From Desulfobacteraceae bacterium (lineage in GTDB: Bacteria; Desulfobacterota; DSM-4660; Desulfatiglandales; Desulfatiglandaceae): a stretch of 6,398 nt of DNA. The notes below the pieces were generated by a model. It searched no databases and had not been told where the DNA came from. It worked only from the letters and a program-made list of their open reading frames with translations. The DNA lies in contig JAUWMY010000157.1 of the NCBI GenBank assembly GCA_030612945.1, positions 1 through 6,398 on the forward strand. Direction: 5' to 3'. Position numbers and translations under genes: made by a program. Positions 1 through 5,448 of this stretch are shown piece by piece. Position 1 is the first letter of the stretch; every line of letters begins with the position of its first letter.

Positions 1-126
1 GACTGCCTGAATATTTTCATCCTCATCCCTATACATAAAGAAAGTTCTGTCTTTTTTATTTCCCCCATGCCCATAGAATTTAATAACTTCAGCCACATTC
101 GTGCCAATTACTTCATCCAATGCCAT
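1..126 (-). CDS. Acyl-CoA synthetase-like (AMP-forming) protein, N-terminal fragment
   Basis: Only the first 42 codons are present; the frame is open to the window edge. The visible protein begins MALDEVIGTNVAEVIKFYG and continues to a stretch ending RTFFMYRDEDENIQAV. A short amphipathic helix, then 'D-[KR]-T-hydrophobic' and an acidic turn, is how many class I adenylate-forming enzymes (acyl-CoA synthetases, crotonobetaine/carnitine-CoA ligase type) begin; the AMP-binding motifs would lie outside the window. The ATG at 124-126 is preceded by AAGGGA about 8 bases upstream, inside the end of the dehydrogenase gene. It overlaps that gene's stop by 14 bp, so the two are probably translationally coupled. 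If the family call is right, it would activate a carboxylic acid to its CoA thioester, fitting the CoA-transferase and Etf genes nearby. The start and frame are fairly sure; the family is a moderate inference from a short segment. Confidence 0.5.
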   Translation of the reverse strand, partial: MALDEVIGTNVAEVIKFYGHGGNKKDRTFFMYRDEDENIQAV

Positions 127-1093
127 GATTATTTTCCCTTAATAAATTGACTACATTTTTTAGCGGTTTTCCTTCTCGCAACCGCTCAATGTTATCAGCC
201 ACGGCCCGACCGAGAGCGTCGAATGACTGCTTCGTGACTCCGGCCGTATGAGGTGTGATCACAACCCGATCATGATTCAACAAAGGGTGATCTTTTTTTG
301 GTGGCTCTTCAATCAGAACATCCAGGCCAGCCCCGGCAATGGTGCCGCTGTTCACGGCAGAAAGCAGATCGCCCTCATCAACAATAGGGCCGCGGCTTAT
401 ATTGATCACATAGGCTGTGGACTTCATCCGCTTGAAAACCGAATGATTGAGCATGCCACGCGTCTGCGGCATGAGAGTTACACTCGAAATAACAAAGTCG
501 GCAAAAGGCAGCATTTCCCCCAGACTGTCCGGACCAGCAATCCGGCTTAGGCCCATCTCCTCTGCCAGGGAGGTATCGGGTATGGCATCGGTGGCCATAA
601 CGTTCATTCCCAGGGCTACCAGGCGCCGGGCAAGGGCGCGACCCACGGCGCCAAACCCGATTATCAGGGCCATGAGGTTGATTAGCGCCTCTCCCCGTGG
701 ACGACCCCATTCTCACTGAGCAAGTCTCTTTTGAGCAGTCTTGAAAAGCCGTGCGCATGCCATCATCAGAAAAACGCCTCCTTCGGCAGTACACTCGGCA
801 TGGATCGGGGCCTGATGACCTGGGACATTGGCGACGGGAATCCCCCTCGCCGTAGCGGCTGGAATATCCACCCCTTCCAGGCCGACCCCAAATTGTTGAA
901 TCAACAGCAGATCAGGGGCCGAGTTAATAATCTCGGAATTAATCCCGGCCATGGCCGGGATCAGGACTTCAGCCCAGGACGCCTCTGCCGCAACCTCGGC
1001 TTGCCGGCAGACATGAACGTCATCTTCGGGCAGCATACGATTGACAACCTCTATCATTGCCGGAAACATATCGTCACATATCAGTACACGCAT
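113..1093 (-). pseudogene. D-2-hydroxyacid dehydrogenase (phosphoglycerate dehydrogenase-like), interrupted by an in-frame TGA
   Basis: Members of this family interconvert a 2-oxoacid and a (R)-2-hydroxyacid with NAD(H) in the cytoplasm. The frame has 326 codons, the usual family length. Codons 1-126 form the outer substrate domain, with QQFGVGLEGVD followed by RGIPVANVPG. Codon 127 is TGA (713-715). Codons 128-326 follow in the same frame: EWGRPRG, the Rossmann motif GFGAVG (146-151), an Asp near 169 at the end of the second beta strand (NAD preference), and the catalytic set Arg234 (NISRGPIVDE), Glu263 (DVLIEEP) and His282 (TPHTAG). All catalytic residues lie after the stop. Spacing between the domains is normal, so there is no indel; one substitution (GGA or CGA to TGA) explains the break. 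Other genes here, and this one's own end, use TGA as stop. The start at 1093 has TAAGGGA about 9 bases upstream. A restart at ATG 673 would have no good ribosome binding site and would miss the substrate domain. The substrate cannot be told from sequence. Confidence 0.85.
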
Positions 1094-1116
1094 ATACTAT
1101 TCCCTTAGCCTATAAT

Positions 1117-1614
1117 TCACCAATTGATACGATTTCTGAAATTTTCCCAAAATTCTTCATCATTTTTTTGCCAATCTTCACCAAATTTCTTTTCATAATA
1201 TGTGCCCAATCTGTCAAGCCAGCGCCACCAGAAATTCTGACCTTTTTCCCTGGCTTCCAATATGTCTTCCAAGAAATCTGTAATATTCGCCATTTCATCT
1301 TTGGGCACATAGGATGCGGCGCCGTCTTTATAGGATTTAACAGTATCGTCAACACTCAGCGCATGGGCGGTCAGCATAACAGCGATGATTTTTCTCTCCT
1401 TGGCAATTTCCAATAGCTTATAACCGTCAACCCCCATAATATCCAGAACAGCCATATCAAAATACTGTGATTCCAACAGCTCTTTGGCTGTATCAAAGCT
1501 GGAAGCCTTTTTAACATCACACATTGGCAACAGTTCTTCCAAAGATTCCAATACATCAGGCTCATCATCCACTATGAGTATCTTTTTGCCGTCCAGCAAA
1601 CCTTTTTCTGACAT
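1117..1614 (-). CDS. Stand-alone response regulator with Trp-rich C-terminal tail
   Basis: This 165-residue protein is a receiver domain with no DNA-binding or enzymatic output domain. The receiver is canonical: acidic pair Asp16/Asp17 (ILIVDDEPD), phospho-acceptor Asp58 (AVLDIMG), Thr82 (MLTAHA) and Lys105 (YVPKDE). It should be phosphorylated by a histidine kinase that is not in this window. Residues 111-165 form a tail unlike known output domains: a predicted helix, then an aromatic, charged segment with six Trp (129, 130, 132, 148, 156, 165), including NFWWRWLDRLG and KKFGEDW. The start at 1614 is chosen because GGAGAGG sits 5 bases upstream; a longer reading from 1698 would run through a repeat and lacks support. 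It is first in a minus-strand run, 23 bp ahead of the hydroxyacid dehydrogenase, so it may regulate the catabolic genes or simply share their transcript. The receiver call is firm; the tail function is unknown. Confidence 0.9.
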   Translation of the reverse strand: MSEKGLLDGKKILIVDDEPDVLESLEELLPMCDVKKASSFDTAKELLESQYFDMAVLDIMGVDGYKLLEIAKERKIIAVMLTAHALSVDDTVKSYKDGAASYVPKDEMANITDFLEDILEAREKGQNFWWRWLDRLGTYYEKKFGEDWQKNDEEFWENFRNRINW

Positions 1615-1619
1615 GATAA

Positions 1620-1626
1620 CCTCTCC
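1620..1626 (-). promoter_or_regulatory. Ribosome binding site that sets the response regulator start
   Basis: On the minus strand GGAGAGG lies 5 bases before the ATG at 1612-1614. It decides in favour of this start over the in-frame ATG at 1698, whose extra 28 codons would be read through the C-rich repeat. Confidence 0.75.
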
Positions 1627-1684
1627 ATTTGACTTTAATTTAACGTCTCGGGATTGTAACTCAATAAATTCAGGCTGTATTAAG

Positions 1685-1754
1685 AAAATCCCCCTCAATC
1701 CCCCTTTGCAAAAGGGGGAAGGTTCGGAATGCCCAGACTTATTGAGATGTTACA
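1685..1754 (+). repeat. C-rich hairpin repeat, copy A
   Basis: The copy starts AAAATCCCCCTCAATCCCCC and contains a perfect hairpin at 1699-1719: TCCCCCTTT, loop GCA, AAAGGGGGA. It continues with GGAATGCCCAGACTTATTGA and ends near GTTACA. Copy B at 2032-2094 matches over about 60 bases, at an offset of 339-340 with one single-base gap. Translated, this unit gives the 'NPP-x-x-KGE' peptide common in repeat-derived spurious ORFs. It is probably a non-autonomous, dispersed element; no transposase is nearby. Confidence 0.8.
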
Positions 1755-1891
1755 AACAACATGCCTTACTTATTGAAAAATTTCCATAGTTTGAGTTTTG
1801 AAGTATTACGATATGATATGAATAGGAAAACCTCAATAATTTTCTTCTACTTTTGTTGTAACCGTTCACGGGTTCAAAGGTAGCATTAGAA

Positions 1892-2094
1892 AAAATCCCC
1901 CCTGGCCCAGACCTGGCCTTGATGCATTATGAAAGAGGCTGGTCACGCATAACCGCTTCGTCAAGTTACGACATATGGCCACCAAGTCGCGCCTCCCGAT
2001 CCCGTCCTGGTCTCGGGACGGGGAGGGCAGGCCTCAATCCCCCTTTTTCAAAGGGGGAAGCTGAAGGAATGCTCGAACTTATTGAAAAGTTACA
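1892..2094 (+). repeat. C-rich hairpin repeat, copy B, apparently split by about 130 bp
   Basis: The right part (2032-2094) carries CCTCAATCCCCC, a hairpin at 2038-2058 with the same 9-bp stem as copy A (loop TTC), GGAATGCTCGAACTTATTGA and GTTACA. The left edge expected from copy A, ATTA(A)GAAAAT followed by five or six C, is found not next to it but at about 1886-1902 (ATTAGAAAAAATCCCCCC). The roughly 130 bases between (about 1903-2031) have no counterpart in copy A. The right part is clear; the assignment of the left edge and the idea of an insertion are inference. Confidence 0.6.
1991..2032 (+). repeat. Long GC-rich inverted repeat (hairpin)
   Basis: The arms pair as GCCT (1991-1994) with AGGC (2029-2032), CCC (1995-1997) with GGG (2025-2027), then CCCGTCC (2001-2007) with GGACGGG (2016-2022) around an 8-base loop. 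That is 14 base pairs with a small internal loop and one bulged C. No T-run follows, so it is not a standard intrinsic terminator. It lies at the right end of the DNA that splits repeat copy B and touches the repeat directly. Confidence 0.7.
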
Positions 2095-2202
2095 CGTTAT
2101 TCTTGATCTCTATTGTGAAATGTATCATAAATAGAAAAATTAGAGCCACGCTCTCTCAGGATAGAATCACGAAGCGATTGTATAACTTGCTCAAGGTGCA
2201 TA

Positions 2203-3237
2203 ATGCCAACTCATTTATTGCGAAACAGACTCATTTATTTTGTAATTGGACTTGTTTTTCTGATTGTGGTGTTTCTGTTTGTTGGATTTGGGTATTACCT
2301 CTCAAATCCTGCTGAGGAAGGAGGAGATGACCAGGTCTTTTTTGTCCGTGAAGGCGCAACACTGACTGTGGTCGCAGGTGAGCTCGAGTCGCAGGGGATC
2401 ATCAGAGGCAAAAGCCTTTTCCTGCTTTGGGCAAGGATCATGGGACACAGCAGAAGTATAAAGGCCGGGGAGTATCGGCTGAGCTCAGCCATGCCGCCCC
2501 TCAAGATCCTGGAGACTCTAAGCAAAGGGACAGTTATAACCCACCCGGTAACTATCCCTGAAGGGTATACAATAAAACAGATCGGGGAATTATTGGAGGA
2601 AAAGGGCCTTGTAAAAAAGGAGGAATTCCTGGCAATCACCGGTGATCCCGATGTAGCAAAGCGTTACGGCATATCCGGGCAGAGTCTGGAGGGCTACCTC
2701 TACCCTGACACATACCAGTTTGGCCGTGGTCTCTCCCCCATGTCGGTTGTTGAGGTGATGGTAAAACATTTTTGGGAGGTAATCGGCCCACTTCATGAAA
2801 AGATTGAACAATCGGGCATGACCATAGAGGAAGTTATCACTCTCGCATCAATCGTTGAAAAGGAAACGGGTCGTGCTGAAGAACGACCCATTATTGCAAG
2901 CGTTTTCCTGAATCGTCTAAAAAAAAAGATGCGCCTTGAAACTGATCCCACCGTAATTTATGGTATCAAGGATTTCAGCGGCAACCTGAAGAAAAAGCAC
3001 CTGATTCAACGCACCCCCTATAATACCTATGTTATCCGAGGCCTTCCTCCGGGGCCAATAGCCAACCCCGGAAAAGAGGCAATTGAGGCCGTTCTTTTCC
3101 CGGCCACAACCGATTACCTCTATTTTGTATCCAAAAACGACGGCAGCCACTATTTTTCCAAAACCCTTACTGAGCACAACAAAGCCGTGCAAAAGTATCA
3201 GAAGAAAAGACGTACAAGGCGTAGGAAAACTTCTTGA
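2203..3237 (+). CDS. mltG: Endolytic murein transglycosylase MltG
   Basis: MltG (YceG-like) cleaves nascent peptidoglycan strands within the chain at the outer face of the inner membrane and is thought to end glycan polymerisation. The protein has 344 residues, the usual length. Residues 1-9 are short and basic and are followed by one membrane segment (about 10-33). A LysM-like region covers about 46-110, and the catalytic domain about 115-325. The catalytic glutamate is Glu219 in LASIVEKETG, matching Glu218 of the E. coli enzyme. Other family marks are EGYLYPDTY (163-171), the FLNRL stretch (235-239), and GLPPGPIANPG (280-290). The last residues, KKRRTRRRKTS, form a strongly basic tail. The start has AAGGTG 4 bases upstream. 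In many bacteria mltG sits by tmk, holB or pabC; here it stands alone between a repeat-rich gap and a catabolic cluster, so its placement tells nothing about that cluster. Confidence 0.95.
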   Translation: MPTHLLRNRLIYFVIGLVFLIVVFLFVGFGYYLSNPAEEGGDDQVFFVREGATLTVVAGELESQGIIRGKSLFLLWARIMGHSRSIKAGEYRLSSAMPPLKILETLSKGTVITHPVTIPEGYTIKQIGELLEEKGLVKKEEFLAITGDPDVAKRYGISGQSLEGYLYPDTYQFGRGLSPMSVVEVMVKHFWEVIGPLHEKIEQSGMTIEEVITLASIVEKETGRAEERPIIASVFLNRLKKKMRLETDPTVIYGIKDFSGNLKKKHLIQRTPYNTYVIRGLPPGPIANPGKEAIEAVLFPATTDYLYFVSKNDGSHYFSKTLTEHNKAVQKYQKKRRTRRRKTS

Positions 3238-3262
3238 CAGATACTGTTAACTCCAGTAAAAA
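3234..3262 (+). promoter_or_regulatory. Possible sigma70-type promoter for the CoA-transferase/etf genes
   Basis: A perfect TTGACA (3234-3239) overlaps the mltG stop codon and is followed after 17 bases by TAAAAA (3257-3262), a 4 of 6 match to the -10 consensus. Transcription would start about 100 bases before the CoA-transferase. A better-looking TACAAT (3268-3273) lies 28 bases from the -35 box, too far to pair with it. The call rests on sequence match only. Confidence 0.35.
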
Positions 3263-3324
3263 AGAGATACAATGTAATCATTATGTAGCTACTTTCGTCC
3301 CTCCAGAAAACCCCTTTTCAACAT

Positions 3325-3354
3325 GGCCGCCGGCCCGGAGGGCCCTTAGACCGG
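3325..3354 (+). promoter_or_regulatory. GC-rich leader hairpin next to the CoA-transferase ribosome binding site
   Basis: In an otherwise AT-rich leader, GGCCC (3332-3336) can pair with GGGCC (3340-3344) over a 3-base loop. Alternatively CCGG (3330-3333) can pair with CCGG (3351-3354), which touches the start of the Shine-Dalgarno stretch. There is no U-run, so this is not an intrinsic terminator. A role in controlling translation is only a possibility. Confidence 0.3.
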
Positions 3355-3361
3355 AAGGAGG
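3355..3361 (+). promoter_or_regulatory. Strong ribosome binding site of the CoA-transferase
   Basis: AAGGAGG sits 6 bases before the ATG at 3368, close to the ideal Shine-Dalgarno sequence and spacing, and fixes the start codon. It suggests high expression of the first gene of this run. Confidence 0.8.
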
Positions 3362-3367
3362 AGCCTA

Positions 3368-4555
3368 ATGAATCTTTTCAAGAATCTCACCGTGTTATCC
3401 CTTGAACAGGCGACCGTTTTACCCTATTTGACTTACCGATTGGCCCACGACGGCATGCAGGTCATAAGACTGGAGCACCCCGTATATGGGGACCCAAACC
3501 GTCTTATTGGCGAGAATGTCCTGGGTGAAGAGAGGATGAACGCCTATTACCTGTGCATTAATTCGGGTAAAAAGGCGCTTACGCTCAACCTCGGAGCCCC
3601 GGAGGGCCAGAAAATCTTCCATTCTCTAATACAGGAGCTGAAAGTCGATATTTTTACAACCAATCAGCTCCCCAGAAATTATCAAAAACTGGGGATTGAT
3701 TATGAGTCCCTCAAGGCCCTGAAGCCGGATATCATATGGCTGGGTGTTACCGGTTTTGGTCCGGACAGCAATGAGGCGGCATACGATCCTATTTTGCAAG
3801 CAAGATCAGGCTTGATGGACATGACCGGTGAAGCGGATGGAGATCCCCAAGTGTTAGGTATTCCGCTTCCCGATATGGGTACAAGCGAACATTCCTACGG
3901 GCTTTTGATGAAGGCTCTTTTCAAGCGTGAGGCCACGGGAGAGGGCTCATGTATCAATATGTCCATGTTTGAGTCATCTGTATCATGGCTCACGGTTCCA
4001 ATCACACTTTCTACTCTACTTAAGAAAGAAATCACCCGCAGGGGTAATACCCACGAATTTTTCTCTCCGGTTTCCGTTTATAAAACAAGTAATGGGTTCG
4101 TATATGTGGCCATGGGTAATGACAGGCAGTGGAAATCTTTAGTTTCCCAGGAGATGTTCCACTCCCTTGATAAACCCGAGTATGAGAAAAATGCAGGTCG
4201 GATAGGGGACGTGGAAAATTTGAACCGGTCCATCAATGAAATTACTAAAAATCATACTTCCGAGGAATTGATCGACTTATTCAACTCGATCACTCTTCCC
4301 ATAAGCAAGATAAAGACCATTCCCGAAGTGGTCGCCGATCCCCTTGTGGAACGTAGGTTGCTATTTGCCGAAGACGACAAAACCGGAACCAGAATTACCC
4401 TGCCCCCGCCTCCCAACATGACACCATACTTAGAAGAATTCAATCGTAAGCTCTCCTTTCCCCCACGGTTTGGGGAGCACAATGGCGAGATTTATGGCCG
4501 GATAGGTTACACAAATGAGGAACTTAAGGGATTTAAGGAGAAAGGAATAATATGA
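3368..4555 (+). CDS. Family III CoA-transferase (CaiB/BaiF type)
   Basis: Family III enzymes move CoA between an acyl-CoA and a free carboxylic acid in the cytoplasm; known members use formyl-CoA/oxalate, carnitine, benzylsuccinate, bile acids or aryl-lactates. The protein has 395 residues, the normal length. Visible marks are RLEHPVYGDPNR (34-45), INSGKKALTLNL (64-75), GVTGFGPD (126-133), the catalytic Asp169 in GIPLPDMGTSEH (164-175), which aligns with Asp169 of formyl-CoA transferase, and GEGSCINMSMFES (191-203). The sequence does not reveal the substrates. It starts the catabolic run on the plus strand, after a strong ribosome binding site, and its TGA stop overlaps the ATG of a mini-ORF (ATGA). 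The company of etfB and ferredoxin-etfA suggests it supplies the acyl-CoA for a dehydrogenase or reductase probably encoded further downstream. Family is firm; specificity is open. Confidence 0.92.
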   Translation: MNLFKNLTVLSLEQATVLPYLTYRLAHDGMQVIRLEHPVYGDPNRLIGENVLGEERMNAYYLCINSGKKALTLNLGAPEGQKIFHSLIQELKVDIFTTNQLPRNYQKLGIDYESLKALKPDIIWLGVTGFGPDSNEAAYDPILQARSGLMDMTGEADGDPQVLGIPLPDMGTSEHSYGLLMKALFKREATGEGSCINMSMFESSVSWLTVPITLSTLLKKEITRRGNTHEFFSPVSVYKTSNGFVYVAMGNDRQWKSLVSQEMFHSLDKPEYEKNAGRIGDVENLNRSINEITKNHTSEELIDLFNSITLPISKIKTIPEVVADPLVERRLLFAEDDKTGTRITLPPPPNMTPYLEEFNRKLSFPPRFGEHNGEIYGRIGYTNEELKGFKEKGII

Positions 4556-4647
4556 ACGTTTCAAGTATAGACGGACACTCTCCTGATATGGAAAGCCGCA
4601 AATGCCAGAAACGGAGCAAACACAATGAACATCATCGTTTTAATTAA
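4552..4647 (+). CDS. 31-codon mini-ORF bridging the CoA-transferase and etfB (doubtful gene)
   Basis: The ATG overlaps the CoA-transferase stop (ATGA), with AAAGGA 5 bases and AAGGAG 11 bases upstream. The frame runs MNVSSIDGHSPDMESRKC, then a basic, His-rich end, and stops at TAA 4645-4647, 20 bases past the etfB start at 4625. The peptide matches no family I know, is polar, and has no membrane segment or signal peptide. It may be a translated spacer that carries ribosomes from the CoA-transferase to etfB, whose own site (GGAG at 4613-4616, 8 bases from ATG) is weaker. It may equally be chance. The ribosome-site strength is visible; the coupling role is inference. Confidence 0.3.
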   Translation: MNVSSIDGHSPDMESRKCQKRSKHNEHHRFN

Positions 4648-5416
4648 ACAGGTCCCTGATACAACAGATGTTAAATTAGATCCCAAAACGGGAAGCCTCA
4701 TCAGGGAAGGCGTAGAAAGTATCATCAATCCCGATGACCGGCATGCCCTGGAGGCAGCCATCAGTCTAAAAAAAGCCGAAGGCGGGAAGGTGACAGTTCT
4801 TTCCATGGGTCCTCCTCAGACAATTGATGCTCTATCCGAGGCCATAGGCATGGGAGCCAATGAAGCAATTCTTCTCTCAGATAGTGCTTTTGCTGGCGCT
4901 GATACATGGGCTACTTCGTTTACCCTGGGGAAAAGCATAGAAAAGATAGGCCGGTATGATTTGATCTTTTGCGGTCGGCAGGCCATTGATGGAGACACAG
5001 CCCAGATAGGGCCCCAGGTGGCTGATTATTTACACGTACCTCAGGTAACCTATGTCTTTGAAATTGAAAAAATTCTGAAAAAAACCATAATTGTCAAAAG
5101 GCGACTTGAGGATGGCTACGAGCGTGTACAGTGCAATCTTCCGGCCTTGCTGACAGTAATTGGGGAACTGAATGTGCCTCGGTACCCTATGGTTGGAAAA
5201 CTAATAGATGCATGCAAAGAAAAGTCGCCAATCAAGATATGGAATGCGTCTGATATCGGTGTGCAGGCAAATGATGTAGGGCTGGAAGGGTCTTTTACTC
5301 AGGTAATTAAGACCTTCGCTCCCAAGTTCAAAAGGCAGGGAGAAATGCTGGAGGGTGATGCCAGAAAAGTTGCCGGTACTTTGGTCGAAAAACTCAAGGA
5401 AAATAAACTGATCTGA
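4625..5416 (+). CDS. etfB: Electron transfer flavoprotein, beta subunit
   Basis: EtfB pairs with EtfA to make a soluble flavoprotein that passes electrons between acyl-CoA dehydrogenases and other carriers. The protein has 263 residues, normal for the family. It opens MNIIVLIKQVPDT (1-13), has INPDDRHALEAA (34-45), and carries the nucleotide-binding stretch CGRQAIDGDTAQIGP (116-130). The VKRRLEDGYERVQCNLPAL region (157-175) matches the EtfB signature area. Its partner follows 32 bp downstream. In bifurcating ETFs, this subunit binds the second FAD through the DGDT-type loop; the loop is present, and the ferredoxin-fused EtfA favours that type, but sequence alone does not prove bifurcation. 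The electron partner is probably an acyl-CoA dehydrogenase outside the window. Confidence 0.95.
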   Translation: MNIIVLIKQVPDTTDVKLDPKTGSLIREGVESIINPDDRHALEAAISLKKAEGGKVTVLSMGPPQTIDALSEAIGMGANEAILLSDSAFAGADTWATSFTLGKSIEKIGRYDLIFCGRQAIDGDTAQIGPQVADYLHVPQVTYVFEIEKILKKTIIVKRRLEDGYERVQCNLPALLTVIGELNVPRYPMVGKLIDACKEKSPIKIWNASDIGVQANDVGLEGSFTQVIKTFAPKFKRQGEMLEGDARKVAGTLVEKLKENKLI

Positions 5417-5434
5417 GAATGTAAGTTTTTAATT

Positions 5435-5440
5435 AAGGAG
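5435..5440 (+). promoter_or_regulatory. Ribosome binding site of etfA
   Basis: AAGGAG lies 8 bases before the ATG at 5449, between the etfB stop and the etfA start. It supports a start that keeps the complete ferredoxin domain in the protein. Confidence 0.75.
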
Positions 5441-5448
5441 AAATGTAG

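Larger units (their letters stand above)
1615..2202. other. Gene-free divergent intergenic region with repeats
   Basis: This 588-bp stretch separates the minus-strand response regulator from plus-strand mltG. Short open frames exist, but they cross the repeats and produce peptides such as LNPPLQKGE and LNPPFSKGE, a typical sign of spurious frames in this repeat family. Apart from the repeat copies, the split-repeat insert and the hairpin listed separately, the sequence from about 1755 to 1885 is AT-rich and shows nothing I can name. Promoters for both divergent genes should lie here, but no convincing -35/-10 pair was found for either. Confidence 0.75.

Noticed and set aside
712..760. Selenocysteine reading of the TGA at 713-715
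   Set aside because: Homologues have no Cys or Sec at this position, and the bases after the TGA show no clear stem with an exposed loop. I keep it only as a test, not as a call.
378..794. Minus-strand open frame of 138 codons crossing the TGA of the dehydrogenase
   Set aside because: It is an alternative frame of the dehydrogenase gene, with low-complexity Arg/Pro/Gly-rich translation and no family features. The dehydrogenase halves join without a frameshift, so this frame is not needed to bridge them.
113..1093. Alternative genetic code in which TGA is an amino acid
   Set aside because: mltG, the CoA-transferase, etfB, the response regulator and the dehydrogenase itself all end at TGA at the expected family length, so TGA is a normal stop here.
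1615..1698. Longer N-terminus for the response regulator, starting at 1698
   Set aside because: The extra 28 codons come from the C-rich repeat and the leader, precede the normal start of a receiver domain, and lack the good ribosome site found before 1614.
1991..2032. Intrinsic terminator at the GC-rich hairpin
   Set aside because: No T-run follows on either strand and no gene ends nearby, so it is better seen as part of a repeat.
2103..2131. Promoter for mltG (TTGATC, 17 bases, CATAAA)
   Set aside because: Only 4 of 6 matches in each box within AT-rich DNA, where such pairs arise easily. Not strong enough to list.
1919..2134. Plus-strand ORF of 71 codons in the intergenic region
   Set aside because: It reads through the hairpin and repeat copy B to give the 'NPPFSKGE' type of peptide, typical of spurious frames, and has no ribosome binding site.
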